From Pseudopyrenochaeta lycopersici (lineage: Eukaryota; Ascomycota; Dothideomycetes; Pleosporales; Pseudopyrenochaetaceae), in contig NHZP01000001.1 in NCBI GenBank assembly GCA_003313425.1, positions 1,178,001 to 1,242,000 of the forward strand: DNA of 64,000 bases, given 5' to 3'. The translations under genes and the position numbers were made by a program. The stretch's first letter is position 1. Each line of letters starts with the position of its first letter. Under the pieces are notes generated by a model, which made no database searches, was not told where the DNA came from, and saw nothing but the letters and a program-made list of their open reading frames with translations. Positions 1-10,314 of the stretch are shown one piece after another.

Positions 1-1
1 G

Positions 2-1459
2 ACATCCAGCATAACCTCTACCATCTCAAGCATGAGTGTGGCGCAGTCTCCGGATATACGGCGTCGGCCCCCACCTCTCGCCATGGCCAGCGATAGTGGA
101 GCAAGTGCCCGAGCGCGCCTCTCGCTCAACACCATTGACGCATACAACCCGCCATTAATGGGTAGTCCCGGGCCGCAAATCGTTGACTATGATGTACAGT
201 CTAATGCGCCTACTACCCCAACTTCTGCCACATTCTCCACAGCTACTGGCAGCCCCGCCCGTTTCGGATCTGCTATGCAGTCTCCCATATCCTCGTCTAG
301 GCCAATTTCTTGGGCTGGGCCACCGCCTCCAGGCCGTCGCTTATCTACCGGCAATCCGTTTTCGGGGCCACCGGGACAAGCCCCCCCTCCTTACATGACT
401 CCTTTACAGTCCTCTACCGCCTCCACGTTCTCAAGTCAAAGCAGCGTATATGCCAGTCCTACAGTATCACACTTTCCAGAATCCAGAATAGAGTCCAACG
501 CAGACTCGGACTGGAGAAGACGCACATGGCACCCAGGAACATACACTGGTCCTCGGCCAGCAACAAGTGGACTCGGATATCACCAGACTCCCGATGCTCT
601 GCGACCATCATACACCTCCCAGCCGGCAGCTTCACAAACAACAAGACTACCTGGCATCGAAAGCTTCGATTATGCACCCCCTCCACCTACTCTTCCCCGA
701 CGGCAGCCAAGTCCGATGCAGATTGATGCTCCAGCTCGCCCTCTCACGTACCATGCTCCAATTGAGCATGTACCAAACAGAGGCCACGAGAAGCGCACAA
801 GTATCTCTTGGGACATCGACCGCCTGAAGATTGCAAGCCCCAACCCTCCGCGAGAGCAGTGGAGCCAGTACCCAGGTAGTGCTGGACAACCGAGTGCTGG
901 GAGACCGACCACGGCCCCGCACGGTTACTTCAGCCAGCGGCAGCCGGCAAACGTCCCTCAGCCAATACAGGTCCCCACGATAGGATCCCCTAGAACATCA
1001 CAAGACCAGCCCGTGACGCCCCGTAAAAACAAGAGACAAGCTTGGTACAACGGACCTCTTGCTCAACCGCATCAGGTCCTACAACGCACATCTCCCGAGG
1101 ATTCAAGTAGCAGTGAGGGTGTTCCGACTCCTGGTACCATGGCGGAGCACCATCCCGCTATTATGCACAGTAATGGCTTTGTAGAGGCCACAGCTCCTGG
1201 TGTCCCTGTTGACGAGTACAAAACAAACCCACAGGCATCCATTATGGACAGACCTCACCCGCTGAACTCCCCACCATATCAACCTTACCATAGCCACAGC
1301 TTATCAAGTTCAAGTTACCGTCCACAACGCGAACCGGAAAGAGGACCGGTTACGTTTGGACAGCCGTTGCCTCAAACCGGAGCCAATGATATGAGACGAT
1401 TAGAGGCGCTTGTAGCTGTTGCCACTGGCGAACAACAAGCTGTCGAAAATCGCTCTTAG
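2..1459 (+). CDS. Proline/serine-rich protein, C-terminal part (5' end outside window)
   Basis: The frame is open from base 2 to the TAG at 1457-1459. The first ATG (32) is preceded by in-frame coding-like Ser/Thr codons, so the gene probably starts left of the window. The visible ~475 residues are low complexity, rich in Pro, Ser, Gln and Tyr, with many short SP/TP motifs, and contain no recognisable folded domain. The end, around residues 455-475 (RRLEALVAVATGEQ), is the only helix-like and non-repetitive stretch. Such composition is common in the disordered tails of fungal transcription factors, but no DNA-binding domain is visible, so the function stays open. No intron is needed in the visible part. 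Confidence 0.7.
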   Translation, partial: TSSITSTISSMSVAQSPDIRRRPPPLAMASDSGASARARLSLNTIDAYNPPLMGSPGPQIVDYDVQSNAPTTPTSATFSTATGSPARFGSAMQSPISSSRPISWAGPPPPGRRLSTGNPFSGPPGQAPPPYMTPLQSSTASTFSSQSSVYASPTVSHFPESRIESNADSDWRRRTWHPGTYTGPRPATSGLGYHQTPDALRPSYTSQPAASQTTRLPGIESFDYAPPPPTLPRRQPSPMQIDAPARPLTYHAPIEHVPNRGHEKRTSISWDIDRLKIASPNPPREQWSQYPGSAGQPSAGRPTTAPHGYFSQRQPANVPQPIQVPTIGSPRTSQDQPVTPRKNKRQAWYNGPLAQPHQVLQRTSPEDSSSSEGVPTPGTMAEHHPAIMHSNGFVEATAPGVPVDEYKTNPQASIMDRPHPLNSPPYQPYHSHSLSSSSYRPQREPERGPVTFGQPLPQTGANDMRRLEALVAVATGEQQAVENRS

Positions 1460-3029
1460 AAATCTATTGAAGCAACCGCACGGTATCACTTACCAACAGC
1501 ATCATACCTTCATATATCCTAAACTCTAGCCACCACTCTTTTCTGACTCGCCGCTCACGCATACGACGTTACGACTATGAACTACATCACGAATCTTCTT
1601 GAGTTTAACGCCACGCTATACATTGATTTGGTTCAGTACCACACGACTTTTGTTTTCGCCGATGGTGAGGGCTCCTATTGTCGCTTTCGATGATACCCAT
1701 CAGAGCTCCTGCTCAACTTCCTCGACATACCCCCAAACCAGCATTTGTTATTATTGTGACGCGATCGTTTCCTGCATGCGCATGCTTTGGTGTGAGGCTA
1801 CTGCTTTCACTTGATGATTTAGGGTATATACCAAATCGTGTATGACAGCGGGAGTTTTGAATATTGGCTACGACGCCTTTCTGTTATCATGTCTTTCTAT
1901 TTCTTGTGTTGCGAGCACGCTCTGCGATGGATTGGATGCCATGGTTGCTTTTTGAGAGGAAATGAAAGAGGGTGGGATTGCTACTGGTTGGGGGCTGTTC
2001 TTATTGGTCATTACTGGTTTTCGGGCATTCCTTACCCACATGTATATTCTTTTACCAATTGAGAAACGCATTGCGTTTGTGAATCTTCCCCCCCGCTTTC
2101 TTTTCGAGGTCTACTGCGTGTTCCAGCTGATCTGTCGTGAGAAATTGGCTCTTTCCGCTGCTCATAAAATAAAGGCCAATCTCGAGACTAGATCGTTTTG
2201 CACGTCCCAGGGTCACTCCCTAGTTACTAGACTAAGGATATTAGATGCGAAATTGCATGGTATTTCGGGCATGGCTTCTCTTTGACTACTTTTCCAAAAA
2301 GTGGGAAGCGCGGAAGCAGTGATTGGAAGCTTGTGAAGGCCAAAACGTCTACTCAAGCTGTGGAACTTATCAGCTACGAAGAATTCAAGTATTCACAAGC
2401 TTATATGCGGGGAATATTGGGATGACCACCTGAACACTCGCCCAAATGTTCGTCCATGTCTTTGCTCCAGCAATTTGGTTCTGTGAGAAAGCACTGTGAC
2501 TCTAGGCTATGTAGCTCACTGTGTCTTTCTAGGTATGGAAGAAATTCCTCGCTTGTCATCCTTCCTGTAGTCCATGTTAAAGGTGCTACTCAATTTTGGT
2601 TTACTCGAATTCTAGTCTGAACGTCACCTAATTAAGTCTCAGGAATATCTCCTGGCTGCGTGTGGCTACATCTGGAAATCAAACCAAATAACAGTGATTG
2701 AACTTTGCCGTCACATTTGTAGTAGATAGTAACTGTAGAAAAAGGGAAATGTGGTTGCAGGCACTACACATTCTGTCTTGGCAATCCTCGTATGGGTAGG
2801 GAGTGACACGCTAAACGAGGGTGGGTAGTCGACGATTGGGGCGTTGCCCCTAGCAACGCTAGCGTATCGGGGAAGACGCGCTCGAGCGCCACTTTGCCCA
2901 CGCGAACCCCACTGTCTTCACGATACGCTCAAGTTTCAGCAACAACAACACCAGGTAAGACTTCGCTTCTAATAACATATTCTGGGTCCTGGTTTCTTGT
3001 CTTTTCGTTTTGATACCCCTACCGGCGCC
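1460..3029. other. Intergenic, 3' region of the first gene and promoter of BUB1
   Basis: About 1.6 kb between two + strand genes. Only short reading frames without recognisable content occur on either strand. The segment just before 3030 (about 2860-2960) is CA/AAC-rich and may be BUB1 5' UTR. I see no repeat or RNA gene. Confidence 0.6.
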
Positions 3030-5939
3030 ATGGGATCCGACGATCTTATCGACTTCGAGATCATCGAGAATCAAAAGGAAAATATCCAATCTCTTCCCAG
3101 TGGCCGCTCCGCAAAGGCCCTCGCTCAACTTTATACGCCGCCATTGACTTCAGGCCCTGGTCATACTCCGTCGCCATCTCAGACACAGGATGCGAACAAC
3201 ACAGTGCGCCTTCAATTCGAGAAGGAGCTCATGGCGATCGACGAGTCTGACGACCCTCTCGATGTTTACGACCGCTACGTCAAGTGGACACTAGACGCAT
3301 ACCCTTCAGCACAAAACACACCACAATCGCAGCTCTGCCCGCTACTGGAGCGTGCAACCAAAGCCTTCCAATCATCATCGCAATACAAAAACGACGTGCG
3401 CTACCTCAAGCTCTGGCTACACTATATAAGATTATTCTCTGATGCACCAAGAGAGACCTTCGCATATCTCGCGCGACACAGCATTGGTGATGGGCTGGCG
3501 CTGTATTACGAGGAGTTCGCGGCCTGGCTAGAATCAGCAGGACGCTTCACACAGGCGGAGGAGGTGTACAATCTAGGGATCGAGCGCGATGCCCGTCCAG
3601 TAGAGCGGTTAGTCCGCAAGTACGGCGAGTTCCAGCATAGATTCGAGAGTCGGCCACAGGAGGTTCCGGAACCCACAAGCCCAGCACTGCCCGCCGTCCG
3701 TCCAGCTCTCGCCGCGAAGGTCGACCCCTTTTCAACCGCATCGCCTGCTCCCGCCAACCCGCAAGCACAGAGCCAATCACGGGCAGGTGGAGGCGCATCG
3801 CGATCCGGAAAACCAAAGCTTGCTATTTTCTCAGACGGCGACGAGCCGGCGAGGACTGGATCGAGCGGCAGCACCGAAGGCTGGGATAGTATCGGGTCGC
3901 TGGCAGACCGCAAGAAGGAGAACGCAGCGGAGGCACGACCATGGGCGGGTGAGACTCTGAAGGTTGGGAAGAAGAATACGGGCGTTCAGAAGATGATGAT
4001 TTTCAAGGATGAGGTGAGTTGAGCTATCTACAATACCCCATCATATATTTACGATGACAGGACTAATTGGTTGGCGTTTGCCTTTCATGTATTCAGACCA
4101 AATCGAATTCTAATGACAATAATGCCTCGCCACATCCGCTACGTGAACATCAACAAGCCCTGAACCCTAAGACAGGCAGACTTGAGGTTGTTTTCGTAGA
4201 CTTGGAGAAAGTCTATCCTAACCTCGATAATCCCATGTCAGAAGAGTACTCGTTTGAAGAGCTACGCGCTAAATACAGAGGTTGGCTGGAATATGACTGG
4301 TCGGCAATCCGACGTAAAGAGCAGGAGCAAGCGAAGAGGGCAGCTGAAGCAATAGTGACTGCCAAAGCACCCAAGCCCAAAGCTGCCTCTCTAGTATTCA
4401 AGGATCCACCTGAGCCAGTCGCTCGGCCCCAGACTGTACCCCTGAAAGGAAGCATTGATGATGAGGCTGCTAATGATGAAAATATGCCACCTTCCCAAGG
4501 TGACATAGAGAAGGCAAAGGCAGCGAAGAAGGCTAGACGAGAAGAACGCGCCAACAGGACTAGAAAGATCAAGGTCATGGATGTCAAGGAGATTCGTGGC
4601 GAAACCCAAACAAGTAAGTATATGAGTGAAGCCTACGATGAAAAAAGTTCTGACGAGCCGTAGTCCAAACAAATCTAGATTCTCCTGCCAAGCCGAAGAT
4701 TCGTCGAAAAAGGGTTGGCCCTGAAACAACAATGACCCTTCATACGAAAGAAGCTATGGATGAAATCTATGGCATCTTCAATCAACCGTTGAAGAATCCT
4801 GACGAAAGCGTCGCGGAGGTTCAAAGCGGCGAGGAAAGCAGCGAAGACGAGGATGATGACGATGATTACACCAGTGCAGGCGAGAGTACTGGCACAGGCC
4901 GAATCTCATGCGCTGCCAGTGATTTTGGAGATGAAACCACGGCTGCAGACTTCACTCTCGGAACGACAGTCCTTGACCATGATATCGACAACGACGAGAG
5001 TGATGTCGACGATACCGACGTGAAAAGTGTCTCGGCTTGGTCTGATTTTACGGAGAGCAAACACGTGCCTAAGGACCAGCGAAACGATGATTCAGACAGC
5101 AGTGCAGAGGAATCTGACGGCGACTCCTTCGAGGAGGTGTCACATCCACTAGTCGACTCGGACGCGCAGAATGACCCTGATGTTGTTACGCCGACTTCAC
5201 CTGGTGCACCAGCATCACTACCAACGCGCTTTGTCCCTGTGCCTCCAGAGGATTACAACCCATCAATGCGGCCATATCGGGATCCAGCTCAAGCTGCGAA
5301 TAATCGCCTGCCCTTCATGACCCCTATTGTTGAGAAAACCGAGTCGTCACTGGGTATCTCAACTGCGTATGCTCAGAAGGACTATTTTGCAGCCAAGACT
5401 CCATCACGCTCGAAAGGTACGCCTGCCATCTTGGAGGATGACGATGAGCCTTGCAGTAGCCCGTTCTCAGATCTCCTTGGATCAGTCATTGACGGTCCAG
5501 GTAAAGTCGCAAAATTAGCTTTAGGAGAGTCAAAACCGGCCCTAAAAGAGACGGTTGAAGAATCGAAGCGAAAGCCATTAGCGGTAAAGGAGGCTAAATC
5601 TAAGGTTTCCAGGCCAAGTGGTCCAATTATCATCGATTCGCAGTGTAACCCAGTTGACGAGACCATCCGCAAAGTCATCCTACAAGAAATTCAGCCGCCC
5701 CTTGATTCTTATGACGGATATCACGCAGAGGCTACGGAGTGCTACGGCAAGGGCGCTGATATTCGTAAGTATACCAAAGCAGTATCGAAGATGAGCAAGA
5801 ATTCAAACGACAAAACAATGACGAATCTTGCCTTATGTCCTACGCTGGACTTTAAAGGCACTGATCGAACGTACGCAATCAAACGCGAACTGGGCAAGGG
5901 TGCTTTCGCGCCAGTCTATTTGGTAGAGAGCAAGACGCC

Positions 5940-5970
<31 letters not shown>

Positions 5971-6921
5971 AACGAGAACGAAAACAAACCTGCGCAAATG
6001 GGTAAAGGCGAATTCGGTCTCAAACGTAAAGCTCTCGAAGCAATCAAAATGGAAGATCCTCCCACACCTTGGGAGTTTTATATCATGCGGCAGGCCAAGA
6101 GGCGGCTCGGAGTGTCCCGAGCAGCAGACTCTGTTGTTCATGCCTACGAGATGCATGTATTCAAAGACGAGTGTTACCTTGTGGAAGAATATCGGGATCA
6201 AGGCACACTGCTCGATTTGGTGAATTATGCTCGCGCCGAGAACGGGGTTATGGACGAGCAGCTTGCCATGTTCTTTACCATCGAGCTCTTCCGCACAGTC
6301 GAGGCGCTCCACTCCAAGGGCATCCTTCATGGCGACCTCAAATCAGACAACATCCTCGTCCGCTTCGATGCTCTGCAGAAGGACGAACATTGGGACTCGG
6401 CATATAAGCGCGACGGCCGAGACGGATGGACTTCTAAGGGCATCTCACTTATCGACTTTGGCCGCGGCATCGACATGAAGGTCTTCAAACCTGATGTGCA
6501 ATTCATAGCCGACTGGCCTACCACGGAAGCTGACTGTGCCGAAATGCGCGAACTTCGTCCTTGGACTTACCAAATTGACTACCACGGTCTCGCAGGTATT
6601 GTGCATAATCTGCTCTTTGGTAAATACATCTCTACGGTTGCTGAGCGCGGTGCCACGCTGGGTGCCGGCGCAACTAAGACTTATAAAATCAAAGAGAGCC
6701 TGAAGCGGTACTGGCAGACTGAGATTTGGCATGAGTGTCTCGACTTGCTGTTGAATCCACTGATGCATCTTGACGCTGAGGAAGGGAGGAAGATGCCAGT
6801 GATTAAGGGGATGAAGGATGTTAGGGAGAAGATGGAGATATGGCTAGAAAGCAACTGTGAAAAGGGTGTTGGATTGAAGGCGCTTGTGAGACGGATGGAA
6901 GAAGCTGTCAAGCGGAGATGA
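3030..6921 (+). CDS. BUB1: Spindle-checkpoint kinase of the Bub1/Mad3 (MadBub) family
   Basis: Exons 3030-4013, 4097-4613 and 4664-6921 give 1252 residues; the introns are 83 and 50 nt and phases fit. In order: a KEN box at residues 16-18; the Mad3/Bub1 homology region with TPR-like helices at about 63-208 (FEKELMAID, WLHYIRLF); a second KEN box at 296-298; a GLEBS-like Bub3-binding segment in exon 2 (EEYSFEELRAKYRGW); a long acidic linker; and a C-terminal kinase domain with glycine loop GKGAFAPVY near 910, HGDLKSDN near 1056 and DFG near 1098. In this family the protein sits at kinetochores with Bub3 and delays anaphase until chromosomes attach. An Asp-Glu repeat interrupts the kinase N-lobe at 5941-5982. 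ATG 3030 is preferred because the longer frame begins with TTG. Confidence 0.93.
5941..5982 (+). repeat. Coding hexanucleotide repeat (GACGAG) in the Bub1 kinase N-lobe
   Basis: Five perfect GACGAG units followed by AACGAG and AACGAA variants encode an Asp-Glu then Asn-Glu run. It lies between the glycine-rich loop and the AIKMEDPP segment of the kinase domain, where an inserted loop can be tolerated. Confidence 0.9.
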
Positions 6922-7447
6922 TTGTCTTGATCGGTTTCATTGCATTGGATGTTGGCGTTGGTTTTGAAGTTTTGGATGCATAGGAGGAGTTGGTGGAATA
7001 TCCAGACATGATTGAACGGTTTCGTTAGTTAATATAATGTTCTCCTATTGTTGATATACGAGTCCTATCATAATCTGATTTAGTAAATAATATGCCAGCC
7101 TTAGATTCCATTAGCCTGCACCGCCACGGTGAATAAGGCGGGGTGGTTATCGATGCCGTCTGTGCTCGCGAACATCAACGGCAGCCTTGAGCTTCGCGGG
7201 ATAGCTTTACCTCCGCCTGCTTCTATAAACAATTGCATAACCGCCGCCACGTCGCTTCTTCCTGGTCTTTCTTGCTTGCCACGGCTCACACTCTCAAAGG
7301 CAGCGAGATCGCAGATTCGGAAGCATACATCTCGAAGAGTGCAAAGTGCAGGCAACAGCCAAACATCGAAGTGCCCCTCAACGCTGCCCTCGAACGCAAC
7401 GGCCCGTTGATACCACCCCACCTTCACGCCTACAAGAACGTGGGAAG
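6922..7447. other. Intergenic, BUB1 3' end and CSN3 promoter
   Basis: An AT-rich stretch around 7020-7095 probably holds BUB1 polyadenylation signals. Pyrimidine-rich sequence near 7245-7285 could be CSN3 leader. The gene pair is tandem, and I see no other gene here. Confidence 0.5.
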
Positions 7448-9157
7448 ATGGCTGCCGACCTGACTAGTATACTTCTTCAGTTCCAGCCTGAGAGCCCAGA
7501 GCTTAAACAGAAACGAGATTATGATCTAGCAGCTCGAACCTTTGTCGCCCAGCTCTCCAACATCTCAGCGGGACATTGGGTGAAGGGAGCGGACACACAA
7601 CAGGATGTCTTGACAGTATGTGATTTTGTGGAATCAGGATCAAACTTTGCTTACCTGTACAGATACTAAACCCTGCGGTTAACTCAATAGCGTACGCCTT
7701 CGCCCTCCGTCATCGCATCGCTGCCATTGTGGAGAAGAGGAGTCTGCCGGATACACTGAAGCCAGGAGGCCCGTTGTGGAATAAGCTTGTGCTGTTTCTC
7801 GAGACGTTTGATCCGGTGCAACTACGCTATGTTGGACAAGAGTGGAGGAAACTGGTAGAGTATACAGAGCAAATTGCGCGAGCAACTGGATCGGTACGTG
7901 TAATCTTCTACATGTTATACTAATCGGTAAACCTAACAACAACAGCCTGGCCTTGCTATTGCGCCAATACGGTCAGCAATGATTCGACTGGATCCCACTA
8001 CAGGCACATTCACATCGACCCACCTCAGCTTCGTACAGCTATGCTTGGAAACGCGATCATATGCTGCCGCCGAACCCATCCTCGACAACTACATTCACAC
8101 TCTGCCCTCCAAGATTCCAAACATCGTCCGCGACGGCCTCGAGTATTCAGTGCCTTGTGCAGACGTTGCGAGTAGCGGAGAATACATCCACCAGAGTTCA
8201 GGCCATTCAGAGAAACTCTCGATAGTAGATGTGCAAGAATACTATGTCCTGGGAGCCATGGCCTATCTTGGTACACGGCAATTCAAGAAGGCGCAGCAAT
8301 TTCTGGAGCACGTGCTGATTGTTCCATCAAGCAATGTAGCAAATGGCCTGATGCTGGAGGCCTACAAGAAATGGGTACTAGTTGGGTGTCTTGTAGATGG
8401 AACGGTACGACATACTATACGAATGCACTTGGGGCGGACTAACACTTTCACAGTCCAAGTCTGTTCCACGAACAGCAAACGGAAACGCAATCAAACAAGT
8501 CAAATGTGCATCGAAAGCATATGAAGCGCTTGCAGAAGCATACATGCAGCTGAGCAACTTGCCTAAGCTCAAAGCGCAAATCAAGTATGGTGCCGAGATC
8601 TGGGCAGAGGTGCGTTGATGAAACTTGCCATGCATCATGGAGTGAATTGTTTCGAGAGTGGCTGACCGCATTAGGATGGTAACACTGGCCTTGTGGCGGA
8701 GCTTGTCAACAGTCAGATGAGGACATATGTTTCACGGCTATCACGGACGTTCTCAGCCATTCCAGTCTCAAACATTGCCAATAACGTGAGAGACAGTGCC
8801 GAGGAAATGGCACAGTATCTCGACACATTGATCAAGGACGGCCACCTGAACGCGCGGTTGGAGCATAGCGACAAGTCAAACACAGGTGTTGTCCTGCGTT
8901 TCTACCTTGACCCCACACAAGGCCCTCTGGCCAAGACGGAGAAGCAGCAACAGCAAGCGCTGTTTGAGCAGACGCTGCGGACGAATAGTTTAGCGGAGCA
9001 AGTCAAGGACGCAGACTACCGGTTGACGCTGACCAAGGAGTACATTGACAACTTGAAGCGGTTGAACAAGCGGCAGAGCCAAGGGGGCGACGCCATGGAC
9101 ACGGCGTGGGAAGATGGCATCGATGCGGAGGAGGACATTATGGTCGACTTGCATTGA
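7448..9157 (+). CDS. csn3: COP9 signalosome subunit 3
   Basis: Five exons, 7448-7615, 7663-7893, 7946-8404, 8454-8609 and 8675-9157, join in phase to 498 residues. All introns are 47-65 nt with GT...AG ends. The sequence reads as a helical-repeat protein (RYVGQEWRKLVEYTE; VQEYYVLGAMAYLGTRQFKKA) with a C-terminal PCI/winged-helix segment at about residues 330-440, as expected for CSN3. In the family this is a scaffold subunit of the complex that removes Nedd8 from cullins; in filamentous fungi the complex affects development and light responses. The assignment rests on the overall pattern (LNPAVNSIAYAFALRHRIA, helices, PCI end) and length. Another PCI-scaffold protein is a less likely alternative. 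Confidence 0.82.
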
Positions 9158-9657
9158 AAAGTGGGCACGGCAAGGGATCTTGGTTGACCCATGGAGTTGG
9201 TATATGAAAGGTGGATCACGGCCGCGGTGTGATTTTGAAATCAGGGCTTACGGTCTGTGGTGGTACCTGAGGGCGATGGGTGTGATTTGAAGTGGATGGA
9301 TCCATGACGCGATAACGGTAATGCATGAAACGTCTTGTGGTGGATCCTAAACGGCAGGGCCAACCCTGGTACGAGCGTGGATGCGTGAGCACGGTGAGGC
9401 ATAAGCAGAGGACGAGGGCGAGGACAGAGGGCTGAGGTGATGTCATGGAGCGCAAAGTCGGAGGAGGTGATTAGAAACGAAGCACGACATTCCCAAAGGA
9501 TGGCCAATATGTGGCTTGCTGGCTTGGCAGTGCAGTGTGATGTGATTGTTGTTGTTTTTCCGATGCTTTTCGTGGTTCACACGCGAAGTGGAACGCGACT
9601 CAGGTGAGCCCACGCGTGTCAGTGTCAGTGTCAGAATATCGAATGCGGCGCTTGCAA

Positions 9658-9685
9658 GACCGTGTGTTTGGGACCGTGTGTTTGG
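9658..9685. repeat. 14-bp tandem duplication
   Basis: GACCGTGTGTTTGG occurs twice head to tail with no mismatch, in non-coding DNA upstream of the MIT-domain gene. Confidence 0.85.
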
Positions 9686-9846
9686 GGCGGACCGAATTCG
9701 CGAGCTTCTATCTGGAGAGCAGGACGCCGAGATTAGTAGCGAGTTGCATGCGGTGGATGATTGTTTGCGTTGATTGCCACAATTTCTTTTGGGTGTGTGG
9801 GCGTGACGTTGGAGCAGCAGCAGCGGCAGCAGAAGGAGAGAAGAAA

Positions 9847-9901
9847 CAGCCATTGGTTCGAAACGTGCATGGCGAGAGAATCCATCAGTCATTGGTTCGA
9901 A
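9847..9901. promoter_or_regulatory. Paired 16-bp elements carrying ATTGG (reverse CCAAT)
   Basis: CAGCCATTGGTTCGAA (9847-9862) and CAGTCATTGGTTCGAA (9886-9901) differ at one base and start 39 bp apart. Both hold an inverted CCAAT pentamer followed by a TTCGAA palindrome. They lie about 410-470 bp upstream of the ATG at 10315. The CCAAT-binding complex is the natural candidate, but function is inferred. Confidence 0.45.
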
Positions 9902-10314
9902 GCTGGTCATGGTCAGAATGGCACAAATCACGACCATGGGCAAAGATGGCGATTTGGCAGGGCGGGCAGCCCTGCCTATCAGTGGGCGTGGCTGAGAGTG
10001 CAGGGGTATTTAGCATTTCCCCTGCTTCGGCAGTCTTCCTAGCACGGGTTTGGAACGGACCCCTGGGGCCTCGCGGGTGCTACTTGGCGCCCTCTTGTCG
10101 TCGTCGGTCCACCGTCTTCTTGTGTTAGGGGCCCGAGTACGACAGACATCGAGAGACACAGCAGCATTGCACCACAGCTCGCCCGCCCGCCTCGCATCGC
10201 CGCATCGCCGCTGCCCGCAGAGCGCGTTCCTACATCGGCAGCCATGCCTGCAGCCGCAGTGCATTAACCGCTGGCTTGGCCTGAGACACTCGCAGCCATA
10301 GGGTCGACTCCACG

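Larger units (their letters stand above)
9158..10314. other. Intergenic promoter region of the MIT-domain gene, with short repeats
   Basis: About 1.15 kb. It contains hexamer repeats (GTGTCA-type, about 9616-9633), a 14-bp tandem duplication at 9658-9685 and a 16-bp near-identical pair at 9847-9862 and 9886-9901. Reading frames on both strands are low complexity or reverse-strand shadows. The 10040-10314 part is GC- and pyrimidine-rich and probably leader. Confidence 0.55.
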
